A stretch of DNA of 64,000 nt. Origin: Moringa oleifera (lineage: Eukaryota > Streptophyta > Magnoliopsida > Brassicales > Moringaceae). The DNA is taken from NCBI GenBank assembly GCA_021397835.1, contig JAJFZO010000747.1, forward strand, positions 1,366,501-1,430,500, given 5' to 3'. Below the pieces are notes generated by a model. The model ran no database searches. It saw only the letters and a program-made list of their open reading frames with translations, and was not told the origin of the DNA. This document shows positions 1-15,823 of the stretch, piece by piece; position 1 is the stretch's first letter; each line of letters starts with the position of its first letter. The position numbers were made by a program, and so were the translations under genes.

Positions 1-2556
1 AAGGCTGCAGCCTCTGGCTGGCGCGACTTCTCCTGTTATCCCGATAAAAGGCAGCAGTTTCTCTTTCCATTTCGGGTTTTGGGTATTATCTTTTATTTAC
101 AAATTAAATATATTTTATTATCATGATAGTAAGAGAGAATCTTGAATATCAATTCTCAATTATTACATTCAAGATAATTTCAAAATAAATTATATTTACA
201 ATTATACCCAATAGAATGATCATATTTTTAAAAATAAATATAAAAAACTCTTAATTGTACCACTTTTAATTCAAGCCTTGATATATAAATTATATCTATT
301 GATGATCTTAAGTTAAATTTTGACTCAATTGTAAAAGAAAATACACTTTGTTATTAAAAAATTTTTAAAATAATTTAATTAAATTTTACAATTGATTTTA
401 AATTTATTTTCACATTTAAATAAATCAATGATTTAACAAATTATTTTTATAATTTTTTGAAGTTTAAAAATAAAATTTTTTAAACATTTAAATTCTTTTA
501 CAATAGTACATTGAATTTTTTTATTATATAATTATTTAATGAATATTTTTTATTTATATTAATAAAATTTTAAATTAAAATAATTAACATTCAATATATG
601 ATTGCGATTGATAATGCATTTTGGTGAGTAAGGGAAATATCTACCAATAGCCACGTGCTCAAGAACACTAGAAATTCTATGATTGATTGATACATACGTT
701 TATATAAGTACAATATCATGTAAAATGATATAAAAATGTACGATGATTTAGTCATGCCGCATTCGAGGAATCCGAAAATATCACGCAACTATAAGTTATC
801 ACGTAATCATGTATTAAGTAATTAAGTAAAAATTACGTACGCTCTCCTCGAAGACTTGTACACCACATTAAACTTCTCCGCTCTTGCATGCATCGGGTCG
901 AAAGAAAGACGACATTTAATTAAGTTGAAACTTAATCATATATGATTAATACAAAGATACGGTCAAATTAAAATTTATTTTTATAACATTTGATATTAAA
1001 TATTATATTGTTATTATTTTTATCATGATAAAAATTTAAAATTTTTTAATTTAAATTATGTTGACTTTTAAATTGATGATGATGATAAGCAATAGTTTAA
1101 TGAAGTTAATAATTAACTTATTTTATTTATTTTATATTAATGTAATAAATTATATATAAAAATTATTTAAAATCATGTTGTTTATTTTATATTACTAAGT
1201 GAATGTTAGTATTCATAAAGTTGTCAATCAAACCCAAATCTACTAATTTGAATCAAATAAAACTTTATAAAAAATTTTAATAATTAAAAATATTTAAAAT
1301 AAAAATTTTATACAACAAATTCTAATTTAAAATTTTTTATATAAAAATCTCAAATTATTGTTTATAATTTTTTAAATATGAAAATATTTTTACTTTAAAT
1401 TATAAACTATTTTTTCATATTTTTATTTAAAAAATTAATATAAATTAAATGAAAAAAATATTTTAGTTCAAAAAATATAAACATGATAAAATTAAAATCA
1501 TTAATTAAGGTGCGGTTGAGTTTGGTGGGTCTCGTGGTCTAACCTAACTATAAAAGTCTAAATTGAACACGTCTTAGTTACGAATTTCGGGTCACGGATT
1601 GTCTTCCAAATCATACCCTAACATAGTTTTGTTGAAAAATTCAAATCAATTTGGTAAGACGGAATTTTTTCCTAATGGAATTGCGGGATCCATGATTAAC
1701 CACCACGTGTTAGCCAGTTGATTATTTTTTAATTAAGTGATTAAGACTTTGATTAACCTAAGGCTAAAAAGGTGATTAGTGCCTAATCATGGTTGTTGAT
1801 CAATGTAAGTTACATTGCCATGTGGACAAAGCAGGGATAAATTCAATACTTTAATTTGATTTTGCAGATTTGTTCAAATGCAATCTCTGATATTCAAAAA
1901 AGCAAAAAATAAAAAAAAAATTCCACTGTCAAAAAGAAGAATAGAAGCAACATATGGAATAAATATTTTAAAAAAATTTAAAATTATACCCACGTTTAAT
2001 TTCAACCTTCAAGATAATATTTAATTATGTTATATTTTTAAAATTTAGATAATCATAAAGTATTAGATATGTTTTTATAAAATTTATTGTAAATCATATT
2101 AAATAATTTTTATTTATAAATTATTTTATAATAATTTTTTAAAATTTTAAATAATATAATATTTATTTTTTCATATTTAACCTTTTTAATGTTATAATAA
2201 TAATTTAAATATTTAAATATTTTAATTTTGTTGTTAGAAATTAATTTAAATTAAATTAAAATGCAATTGAATTTATCAATATTTCTGTGTCTAATTGAGA
2301 GAACGATTATAATTTAATGGTTTTTATTTATCCAAAGTAAAATTGTGTTGAAAAATTTGAATGACAATGAAATTTTCTTTGACACATACAAGTTCTTCAA
2401 TTCATTTATTTTCCTATCAAATGTGAAATAAATTTCCCGTCAAACAAACAGGGGAATTATGGTTCAGTTTTCGCTGTCAAAAAGTTCCGCGGAAACATAT
2501 TTTCCGGGAAAGTGGAAACCCGAGAAAATTAAAAGAAAAAGAAAGACAGAGAGGGA
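1..2556. other. AT-rich gene-free stretch
   Basis: Very AT-rich sequence with long runs of A, T and mixed AT words and no reading frame resembling a protein. Two less AT-rich islands (about 590-910 and 1500-1860) gave no recognisable protein, repeat family or RNA. It looks like decayed intergenic or transposon-derived DNA. A short stretch at 2420-2556 is of more genic composition and leads into the SDR relic exon that follows. Confidence 0.6.
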
Positions 2557-2651
2557 CGCAATTCCTTTTGCTTCTCCGGGTGACAAGAGCGGTCATTCCT
2601 TCGATCTATTCTTCTTCTTGTCACTGCTGCGTGCCTGCCTGCGGAAGCCAT
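2557..2651 (-). pseudogene. Relic first exon of an SDR (tropinone reductase-like) gene
   Basis: On the minus strand an ATG at 2651 opens a stretch alignable to exon 1 of the SDR genes at 5390 and 11760. It begins MASAG, in place of MAQAG, and reaches the conserved GMTALVT followed by a damaged TGGxKGIG cofactor loop. The frame is broken between the start and GMTALVT and again in the glycine loop. The splice donor expected after the GIG codons is not intact. No exons 2-5 are seen downstream (towards position 1), which is only AT-rich DNA. I read this as the surviving first exon of a dead member of the SDR array. A gene with very long introns running out of the window is less likely because of the frame breaks. 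Confidence 0.55.
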
Positions 2652-3839
2652 TTCTCTCCTCTGCAACTCCTCCACTTCTCTTACCCTGTTTTAAGGGCCT
2701 GCTAGCGTTAAATGGACTCAGATCTTCAAACCGATGACATGAGAAATTTGATTTTCTTGAGACGTATTGGATGAACGACGGCAGCAAATTTGGTCTCCGG
2801 TAAACAATGAAAATCAAAAGGTTTTGGTTTCTTCTTTCGAGAAGAAATCGATTGATGGTGGAAGATTTGCTCATCCAAGAACTCGTTTTCTACTCTGGTT
2901 GCTTAATGATGAAGAAATTCAATATAAGTTGCTTATCGATCATGTATAATCTGGGCAGCTTGAGTACACAATGATAATGGCAATTTTATATGCTTAAATC
3001 AATTTTATATTATTTTTCTTTTTGATTAATTTTTTATAATATTTTTTGAATTAATTCTTTATATAAATCTTTAATTTGGTTTAAATAGCTTTTTATTTTT
3101 AATTTTTTTAAAATAATATAAATTAACTATTTTGTATAGTAAATTTTGATTTAATTTTTATAAATATAAAATAAATATTCGAATTAATATTATAATTTTT
3201 TTTAATTTTTAATTTTAAAAATAATATTTTACAAATTCTTAAAATTTTTTAAAAGTGACATTTTAAAAAATCATAACTTTTTAGTAATAGTTTAAATATT
3301 TTTTTATATTTATGAAAAACTTTTAATTATAATTTATTACGCAAAACCTTTGATTTGAATTATTTATTTTGAAAACTAAAAATACAGATCAATTTAACTC
3401 AAATTTATATTTTTTTATATAAAATTGATTTAAAAAATTATAAAAATTGATTAAAAAATACAATTAATATAAAGTTTATTTTGATATTTATTCTTTAAAT
3501 TATTGTTTAAAATTTTTTATATATTTTTGAAAGTCTTAAATGAAATGAACTTTGTCAAAATAATGAAATCCTTTTTAAACTCAATTACACTAAATTGAGT
3601 TTATAAATTAATTTAAAATTTTTGCGAATTGATTTTACATTACAAACTGAACGCGTTATGATCGAAATTAGATTACACTTAAATTTTAAAATTTATTTAT
3701 ATAATTTAATATAATATTTTTAAATAAAAATTATATAAATTTTAATATTTATTTTATATTATTAATTAAATTTTTATATTTAAAAGTGACAAAACGAATA
3801 ATCAATCAATTTAGTTCAAATTAAATTTTTGTCTAAATA
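2652..3839. other. Gene-free stretch upstream of the relic SDR exon
   Basis: The first 300 bases (2652-2950) have near-genic composition and may be the old 5' flank of the relic SDR exon. Short open frames there match nothing I recognise. From about 2960 to 3840 the sequence is strongly AT-rich and carries no recognisable feature. Confidence 0.5.
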
Positions 3840-3975
3840 ACCAGTTGCTTGTGCATAAAGAAGTACAACTAAGTTAAATTGCTTTCATAGCATAAGCATA
3901 GGAAACAATGGTTCCAAATGGCCTAATGTGCCTTATTTCAAACATCAAGTAGAGGAAGTAGTCATGCTTTCAGGC

Positions 3976-5390
<1,415 letters not shown>

Positions 5391-5455
5391 CTCTCTGCTC
5401 TCTCTGCTCTCTATCTGTTTGTGCGTCTTATTACACCTCTGAGAAGCTCTTAAAG

Positions 5456-6507
5456 TCATCTCCAATCCTAAAAAAAATCTTTTTAAAATATTTTCACACC
5501 ATTTTTTTTAACCAATTTACACCTTTATAATATTATTTTAATAATATAAATAATAATTATTAATAAAAATATTTATAAATATCAAGTAATTTATAAATAT
5601 TTTTTAAATAATTAATATAATTTAAAGTTTTTAATTTATATTTATATTTTTTTAAAAATTAATATTATATAATAATTTATAATTTTTAATAATTTTTAAA
5701 ATTAATAATTTATTAATTAATTTTATAAAAAATATTTTATCATAATTTTAACTTAATTATTTTTATGAGTTACTTATATTTTTATAATAATGTATAATTT
5801 CTTGATAGAGTAGTTTTAAATACATGATTCAAATTGATATTAAAATTTTATGACGTGATTGATACAAGACAAAATTAAAATTATTAACACATTACAATAT
5901 TTAGTTTTTTAAATTTCACAAATGTTTAATCGATGCATCATGAAGTGTAAAATGAGCCTCTTTATTTTTGATTTACTTATATCGAGCAAGAAATTCTTGA
6001 AACTTCACAGTTTCATTTACTATCATCTCAACTTCTAGAATATATTTATTATACTATGTTATCAATTGAAAGAAATTTTATTTTTATCATATTCATGCAA
6101 AAATTTAAATTATATCATAAATTATAAATTACTTTAAATTTTTATATATTTTAAATAATAATTTTAATAATATATATAATTTTTTATTAATTAAATAAAT
6201 TATTATTAATAATAATTTAAATAAAAAATTATATATTAAATATTAATCTTATTTTAAAGATCTTGATGAGATATTCTTAATGATATAATTTTTTTAATAA
6301 TATCATATATTTATTAAGTTATTGATCAAAAATATTTTTAATTTAAAATTTTAAAAAATAATTTATAAAAAATAATTTAAAAATACACCAATTTAGTATA
6401 GCACTGAAGTTGCACCAAATTGAAAAACTGAATTTTTCATCATATTAAAGATAATTTGATTACTTTTTAATAATAAAATATCATTTTACAGTCTTCGTTG
6501 AAAATAA
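5456..6507. other. AT-rich segment present upstream of gene A but not of gene C
   Basis: About 1.05 kb of almost pure A/T sequence lies between two flanks that are nearly adjacent in the duplicate at 11826-11882. The left end has words typical of small plant transposons (CTCCAATCCTAAAAAAAATC). I could not establish terminal inverted repeats or a clean target duplication, so an insertion in copy 1 and a deletion in copy 2 both remain possible. No coding potential. Confidence 0.55.
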
Positions 6508-6730
6508 CCTTATTGCTATGAGTCGCTATCTATAATGCAATAATGCAAGTGCAGTAGCTCTGAAAAGATATTGTCAGCTTAGGCCATGATTCATGATGGA
6601 CTTGTTTATGATCCCACATGATAAATTTTATTTCAACTTTATTGAATTGAATAGTAAATTATATATTTTATAAATAGATGAATCATGAGCTTTAAATTTT
6701 AAATTCTAAAATTCAATCATTTCATGGGGC

Positions 6731-7196
6731 CATTATGCTCAAATCTATTTATTTTATTTAAATTTAATTAAATTCATATATTAAAATTTATAAATATATA
6801 AAATTAATTAATTGAAGTAATTAATAATATATATTTTTTTATAAACTAATTCATTTTATATAAAAACAAAGTTAATATATTTTTTAACTAAATGCTTTGA
6901 ATATTATTTATCTTAGATAACAATATATATTATTTATTAATTCTTTTTATTTTACTATTATACATAAAAATATATTACATTTATTATATATTAATATTTT
7001 AAAATTTTAAAATTATTAATTTAATAAAATTTTATATAATTTTTATTAATATTTATTTAGTATATTAAGATTAGTGAAGCATAAATAAAGTTACACGGAG
7101 GAGTCACACCTCTCCACACCATAATACAACTCAGAAGAATCTAGTCATTGCAAAAGTGGAAATCAGACACTGTTCCCATTATGTGTTTTCATGTTC
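6731..7196. other. AT-rich spacer
   Basis: AT-rich DNA up to about 7075, then ordinary-composition DNA. No gene, RNA or repeat is recognised before the SDR relic exon that starts at about 7197. Confidence 0.5.
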
Positions 7197-7380
7197 TTGA
7201 TGGGAAGAAGAAGCTATCTGACTGTCAGGCGTCCATGGCCCTGTTGTAAAAGAGGCTGGAGACAGGCAAAAGAATGAAACCAGGAAGAACCCCTTCAGGG
7301 TCCCCAGTGCAGCCAAGAGGAGCTTGTGAAGCAAGACAACTTCCAAATCTTTTCATGACTGAGATGCTGCAAGGAACTCT
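7197..7380 (-). pseudogene. Relic last exon of an SDR gene
   Basis: Read on the minus strand, this aligns along its length with the last exon of gene A (3976-4164). The shared words include the GATGGGAAGAAGAAGC block that in gene A encodes the C-terminal tail. Further matches cover the AGGCAAAAGAATG region (gene A: AGGCACAAGAATG) and the AAGGAACT block at the exon's upstream edge. The reading frame is lost through several small indels and the VDGG coding region is scrambled. It lies just downstream of gene B but belongs to the A/C type. It therefore marks another dead gene, or a displaced exon, within the array. Confidence 0.5.
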
Positions 7381-7623
7381 AGCAGAGGACAAATAAAAGA
7401 AAAGAGTAACATCACAATAAGGAACAGGCCGATGCTCCGGAATAAGACTTTTTTCTCAAGTGCCAGAAGAGATACCAGAAGCTTGGTTAAGTCTGGCAGA
7501 TGTCACACTGATAGCATTGGAGCCTCCTATTAAAAAAGTGTTTTGACTAGTAAGGATAAAGAGTCACTGTGGCTCCAAGGGGATCAGGAGGAACAAACAA
7601 GTTAAATGGGACACGGATCACTT

Positions 7624-9584
<1,961 letters not shown>

Positions 9585-9892
9585 GGTGTATGTCACTCTA
9601 TGACCTGAAATCCGGATATCAAAACATTATAGCTCTGAAGTAACGGCATTTGATTGCTTCACCTCTCTAAGTAGCAGAAATAAAAAATGGGTAATTGGTC
9701 TCAACTTTCATCTGAAGCAGTTTCTCCAGAACAGCAGGCTTGTTCAACAAAATGAAAATCAAGGAAGTAACACAAAATGGAAAGTTTGATGATCAACTAA
9801 GAAGTTCTCTAACCTAAAAAGAGAGAGAGAGAAAAAGAAAAGAAAGTTTGTGTTGCATATGAAGAGGACACGGAAAGCAGGAACCTGGTTCA

Positions 9893-9935
9893 CTGATCCG
9901 GCTCCACCAGTTAGAACAGCTGGGACGGAATCAGT
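9893..9935 (-). pseudogene. Relic fragment of an SDR first exon
   Basis: The minus-strand sequence decodes to AVLTGGAGSVN, alignable with [12 protein letters not shown] of the neighbouring SDR first exons, including the word CTAACTGGTGGA. No start codon or usable frame surrounds it. A more decayed copy of the same fragment and its flank sits at 14175-14215. It is therefore part of the duplicated B/D block. Confidence 0.4.
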
Positions 9936-10189
9936 CCCATTTGAATTTGCTCAGCACAAATATTATGACAGATGATCTAGCTAATTTTTTTTTTTTTCTG
10001 AATTCTTGCAATATTTTGAAATATAACAGTGTGTTTTACCTGAAATTAGGCATGTAATACAAGGATCTACAGATAATATCTATATGAACAAAATATAAAA
10101 TATCAAAATTAGTAGAGAAAACCGCAACATTTCGTGATGAAATTGAGCTCAACCAAGCAAGCCAGCAGTTTCAGTGGATTTATAACTGA

Positions 10190-12090
10190 AGACTGAGTTG
10201 CTTAAGGATAAAGAAGTTCAAACTAAGTAACAAATTCTGAAAGCATAAACATACAAAAAAATTAGTCCAAATAGCCTATGGCCGTATTCTTGTAGGAAAG
10301 CTAAGCAGGGAAAATGGCTCATGCTTTCAGGTCATTTCAAGGGGAACTATAAGCCATTCACGGTTGCTCCTCCATCCACAACAATTTTCTGCCCAGTTAA
10401 GTAAGATGCTGCTGGTAGGCACAAGAATGCCACCACTGAGGACACCTCCTTTACATCTCCTGTGCGTCCCAGAGGAGTTCTTGCATTGGCAGCCGCTGGA
10501 GCTTTTTCGTTGCTAAGGAACTGCAATGGTCAAAAGCAGCAGAATGATAAGAAAATGAGAAGTTTAGCTGGTGACATTCGTGGCAGATAGCAGGAGAGAC
10601 CAACATAGCTTATGGGTAATGTTTACAGGCTCATCTCGATGCGGATAGAAAGAAAGAAGTAGGCAACAGTGTAGAGGAGATGTCACCTCTTCGTTAATGG
10701 AAGTTCTTATGAACCAAGGAGCAACAGAGTTGGTTCTGATATTGTATTCAGCCCACTCACACGCCAAATTCTTTGTCAGCTGGATCATTGCTCCTGCAAT
10801 TTTATGGCAACTAAGCCTTCTTTCAGTTATCAAACACGTAATCCTGGCATTGAGATGAGATTTTACAGGAGGGATCACCTTTGGTTGCACAGTATATGGA
10901 CCCAATGGTCATGGATACCACACCAGCAGTAGAAGATAGGTTCACAATACTGCCTGCTCCTGAGTTTTTCAGCAGTGGATGAGCAAGCTGGCTCATGTGG
11001 TAAGCAGATTCAATATTAGTAGACATGATAAATGAGAAATCTTCAGCTGTGAACTCCACAGATCTCTTCCATATATTAGCCCCCACATTGTTTACCTATT
11101 CAGAAATTTACTCCTAGTTTAGTGGCAGAAAATTCCATGGTTTAGATCAGGAACTCACCAAAGAGAAGCGTATATATATACTCACAAGTATGTTAAGCTT
11201 TCCATCAAACTGAGAGGAGACAGTTTGGATCAGTTTTTCTCGATCAGCACGAGATGACAAATCGCAGACTGAAACAGAAATTCTATCATAACCATTTGTC
11301 TTCCGTTCCTGCAAGCATTCATTAAGCTGGGCTTGATTCCTGGAGCATGTGTGCACAGTTGCCCCCAGTCCTGCCAGTTCCTCCACAATAGCATACCTGC
11401 TCAAGAAGAAGTTCAGATCTTGGAAGCTGCTCTATATATGAACTTGATTGAAGATTCAGCTTTTCGAAGCTTTCACAATGTTTAACAGGTTTCGTCAAGA
11501 TGTCACCAAGAAGTGATGAATCAGAAAACAAAAGCAGGCAAAGCTATACAAACACAAACATGAGTTTCAGATTTACCAATCTTATTAAGGCGTCCAAAAG
11601 AAACATGATTTGGGCACCAAAATAAATTCAGAAAAGCGGCAAGTAAAAGGCAGAAGGAGACAAAGAACAACCCAATTCCCTTGGTTCCACCAGTTACAAG
11701 AGCAGTCATCCCTTGAAGAGACCATCTATCGCCATTTCCACTGCTACCTGCTTGAGCCATCTCTCTGCTCTCTTTGCTCTCTATCTGTTTGTGTATCTTA
11801 TTACACCTCTGAGTAGCTCTTAAGGCCACAAATCAATGTAATGCACATCTTACCACAAAAATGCAAGTTGATGAATGACTCTCCTTATTGCTATGAATCC
11901 CTATCCATAATGCAATAATGCAAGTGCAGTAGCTCCGAAATGAGGGATTATCGTCAGCTCAGGCAATTCATGGATGGACTTGTTTATGATCCCGCATGAT
12001 AAACTTTATTGAATTGAATAGTAAATTATATATTTTATAAATAGATGAATCATGAACTTTAAATTTTAAATTCAATCATTTCATTCTATT
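10190..12090. repeat. Tandem duplication block, copy 2 (contains SDR gene C)
   Basis: Counterpart of 3840-6730. Exons and introns of gene C align base for base with gene A with few differences, and the shared flank resumes at 11883-12085 after a 57-base replacement of the 1.05-kb AT-rich segment. Intron sequences are about as conserved as exons. That implies a recent duplication or gene conversion. Confidence 0.8.
10347..11760 (-). CDS. Tropinone reductase-like short-chain dehydrogenase/reductase (gene C)
   Basis: Near-identical twin of gene A. Minus-strand exons 11760-11672, 11396-11186, 11095-10879, 10793-10687 and 10520-10347 give 265 residues. The first four exons have exactly the lengths seen in gene A (89, 211, 217 and 107 bases). 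The cofactor loop [17 protein letters not shown] serine, YCATK tyrosine and lysine, and C-terminal VDGG are all present, so it should be catalytically competent. The last exon differs: a stop directly after TVNGL removes the FFFPIK tail of gene A, so the protein is five residues shorter at the C terminus. Substrate unknown; no targeting peptide is seen. The start is the ATG of MAQAG, as in gene A. Confidence 0.88.
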
Positions 12091-13004
12091 TCATTCAATG
12101 TATTTTACATATAAAGGGTTGTGAGATTAGACATTTTGTCTCTTAGAGGAAGCGTTTTGAGAAGAAAGAAAATGATCTTATACGTGAAGAGAACATTTTC
12201 TGTTACATCTCATGCATGTAATACTATTTACTTGTTTTACCTTTTTATTGTTTATAGTTGAATTATTGATCCTTTTGCATGTCTGCTTCCTGTTAATTTT
12301 ACAACAGTGACTCTTAGAGGTGTTAGATAACATTTTGTCATCTTTCCCAGAAAAGCAGGATGATGAATGAGACTCTATGCCAAAACTCTGCTTCCATTAA
12401 TGCAGAGTAACAGCACTTCCAGAACAGACTGCCTGACTTTCTACTTGAACAGTTTGGTACATTTTATCTTTATTCATTCACATGCAACGAAGATTGGTGT
12501 TAGTGGAGGATGTGACATGCTTAGTTTGCCAGAACCAAAGGTTTGGACAGTGCATAAAGCATCACGAGCCAGAAATACAAGCATGCCAGTTTGGTAAAGA
12601 TCCCATAAGTTCAATAGAGAACCTAAGACAATCTACCAGAACTGGCTGCATTATTACAAGAACAAGAGGTATTATGCAGCGGAAAACAAGGGTTGATTGG
12701 TGTTAGAAGCAGAAAATTGGAGAAAATAAGTTCCATTTTCATAGGCATTATAACTTATAGATGCACAAAGAAGCAGAAAAGAGGACTTTTCAACTAAGCA
12801 ATCTCAGTTAGAAGTCTCACTGAAGTTTAATTTGGATTCCCCAATTCATAAACATACTGGTTAACTGGTGCAACCTAATGCTCTTTTAAAAGACTCAGAA
12901 TCACCAAAAACTACCTGCATCAGTTTCAAGTCTCTTACAGGTAAATCAACAAACAAAACAGCTACACTGCACATCAACAACTATGTAAAGAGAAATTAAA
13001 GGAA
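12091..13004. other. Spacer, partly derived from the gene B region
   Basis: From about 12745 to 13004 the sequence is homologous to intron 2 of gene B (8500-9004, with an internal gap). It shares, for example, the ATAGATGCACA(G/A)AGAAGCAGAA word and a long stretch around GGTAAATCAACAAACA. Upstream, 12091-12744 holds nothing I recognise. Exons 3-5 of gene B have no counterpart here, which places the breakpoint of the duplicated block near 12745. Confidence 0.55.
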
Positions 13005-13453
13005 CTTACAAGGATACTGAGCTTCCCATGGAACAAAGAGGACACAGCTCCATCCAGCTCTCTCTCTCTCTGCTTGAATGGACACATCACAAACATATCC
13101 TGCAACCATAAAACCTGAAGCATCCAAATCATTCAAGATGCTAACTAGCTTAATGTCATTTTGAGCGCCAGTGTGCACTCTGGCCTCAAGCCCCACCAAT
13201 TCCTCCACTAGTACTGCCGGTACAGAAAGTGGACATTCCCCGAAGAGACCATCTGTTAACTTCTCTGTTATTGCTATTGTTCGTGACACCGTGTAACATA
13301 TTTTGGCCCAAAATAATCTCGTCGAGTGAAGCGAAATGGACGTTAAGGGTTTTATGCGGGTAGGTTTTGGAAATCCGGCTTGATAATCAGGGTTGGCTGG
13401 GATTTCAAGGACGAAGAAGAAGAATGAGGTAAGATCAGTGCTTGTTGCGCCGT
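13005..13453 (-). pseudogene. Truncated SDR pseudogene D (copy of gene B exons 1-2)
   Basis: Minus-strand remains of exons 1 and 2 of a gene-B-type SDR. The 5' flank also matches gene B (13454-13500 against 9585-9640). Damage visible: the ATG of gene B is ACG here (13453-13451). Exon 1 carries indels that break the frame. Intron 1 and the end of exon 1 are lost, deleting the TGGxxGxG cofactor loop. Exon 2 keeps a recognisable VEELVGLEARVHTGAQ stretch and then shifts frame after a deletion in the AERES region. Exons 3-5, with the active site, are absent. It cannot encode an SDR enzyme. Confidence 0.8.
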
Positions 13454-15823
13454 AGTTTATGTTACCGTGTGATCAGGAACCCAGATATCAAAACATTATA
13501 GTTCTGAAGTAAGGCTCTTTGGTTTCTTGTGCCTCTCTAAGCAGCAACTTATCAACTTCTCTGCCTTCCACCTCGTCCTTAGGGATTTCAAGCTACAGTC
13601 TTGGTCCTCTTGGCTCAAGTATTCATTTGATGACTCAGATTTTCATTCCATAGCTAACCCAAAAAAAGAAAAAAAAAATCAAAATTGTTATTTGACGCAG
13701 TGGACTGGATGGTTCTATGTACTATACATTACAAAGCATTTTCATGTTTGGAAGCAGAGAAACAAAGTCGAAAAAGGTAAAGATCCCCACTTTATGTGGC
13801 AGAGAGTCTAGTCTACAGGATATGAAAAAGATTAGGCTAAGTTTAATATGAAACAGAAAGCCCATGCTTGAGTCCCTGCAGCACTGATCTAAAGTTTAAA
13901 ATCTTTTATCATCTCTATCACTAGAAATTGTTAATATCAGGTCAAGACTTCCTTGACGGCATAGTGATATCTTCTTTATCCGCATTTAACAGAAACTAAA
14001 AAAAAATGTCATTGGTCTTAACTTTCAACTGAAGCAGTTTCTCCCGAACAGTAGGCTTGATTAACAAATCGAAATTCAAGGACGTATGACAGTTTCATTT
14101 GAAGATCAACGGAAACCTACAAAGAGAAAAGAAAGTTCCAGTTTGAATATGAAGAGGACACAGTCAGCAAGAACCTGATTCACTGCTCCACCTCCACCAG
14201 TTCAAGAGCCGGCCTCCTTTTGAGATACCTGTTGCTATGCCCACTGGTTGCTTCCTTCCTGGCCCACCCTTTCTGGCCCTACCACTCTTCAGTGTCATCC
14301 TGGCTAACATATTAAACACCAATATTGGGCTTGCACTGTGCATTAAGTCCATTGAATCTTAAGATTTTCGGGGTGTCTTGCTCCAAGTCATTGAGTTTGT
14401 GTTTTTAAGATAAAAGCAAGTTTATCTTCATGGCGACAGTCACTGTAAGAAAGGAAGAGAAATTCCAGTAATTAGTTAATCAAATCATGCATGAACATTT
14501 TTTGTTTTGTCCCATCTCCTTACTCAGCTCCTGATGATATATTCAAAGCCAATAACTTGCCCTTATTAATTAGTGTTGGTTCTTCATTTTTTTCTCACTT
14601 CTTTATCTCAATGATCTGATTGACCTGAATTAACAAAGACCCTCTTCTTTGTTTCTTAGCACTTCTTTATTGTTGATAAAAAATGTTGCCGCCTAATATG
14701 GCAATGAGGAATCAATCAAATAGGAAGCAAGACGCAGAACAACTTTTCTGAGTCGGGAACTGATGATTCTTCTGTATGTATTAATTTCATTGAATTCAAC
14801 TAGTGATGTTTGACAGCAAAGAATGTTGAAGCTTTTCCATGAATGAAGAAAAAGGACATTTTCTTGTTAGCTACCAACTACTACGAATTCAATTTTCTTA
14901 AGCACTGATTTTAAGAAGCGAAAGTTTAAAATGCCTTAATAGACTGCTTACTGAGTGAGACCTGCCAAGAACAAAGACTAAGAATTCCAACAAGTCTGCC
15001 AGGCAGATAAGACGATACTTCCATAGGAATAATCAAAGACAGCAACCTGATGAGTGCCTTTAAATATTGCTGCTCTGTCCAATATGGCTGGGGTTGTAAT
15101 CCTAGCAAGGCAAGTACCAACTGCTCCGAAAATTCTCAGAAGTGTCTTCTTGACTAGTCACTGTCAGTTAAACTTAATTGGGATACGGCAGAGATCACAA
15201 GAAACTTCTTATGCTTTTCTTACATTCTCATATAGTCTGACCGAAAGGTTCCTAGTAAATCTAACAACTGAAGAACAGATGTTCCCGGTGAATGAAATCT
15301 TGGACAGTAAGTATAAATTAATCAGGTGATTCAGATGATATGCAATAACATTAACACTCATAAAATGGAAGATTCCCTGCTTTCCCATGAAAACGTGTTC
15401 CTGATTTGCTGTAATCTGAATTGCAACTAATTCAAACAGGGGACAGAAACTGGTCCTACAATGGTATTTTCTAATGAAAATGCATGTTGACTAGAAGGTT
15501 TGTAGAGTATAAAATTTGCAGTGCTCGGTTCTCTTTGAATCATCAATTTTTTTATCAAATAAAGTTTCAAGCCTAAGAAATTTCCAGCATTGTACTTATT
15601 AATGATTGTAACACTGTACCAAACCAGCATAAAAGATACAATCCTCGCCACTTCCAATGACAGACACAATAAACCAGAGAAAGAGAGAGAGAGGAGGTAC
15701 ATATCTCTGGAGGGTTTCCATGATCAGTCATGAATTTTTTATAGCAAGATAATTTGATTTCCAACAATTTCATTGTTTTCTCCACACAAACTTTCTATAG
15801 CAACTGGAGGCAAGTTGAGTACA
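13454..15823. other. Flank of the SDR array and upstream region of the zinc-finger gene
   Basis: 13454-13546 and 13991-14215 match the 5' flank of gene B (9585-9935). They are interrupted by about 444 bases (13547-13990) that gene B lacks. A decayed SDR exon-1 fragment lies at 14175-14215. From 14216 to 15823 no gene or repeat is recognised. The last few hundred bases are the probable promoter and 5' UTR of the zinc-finger gene that starts at 15824. Confidence 0.5.

Noticed and set aside
2459..2949. Open frames on both strands near 2.5-2.9 kb as a separate small gene
   Set aside because: They disagree in frame with the recognisable SDR exon relic and have no protein-like pattern; the relic explains part of the genic composition.
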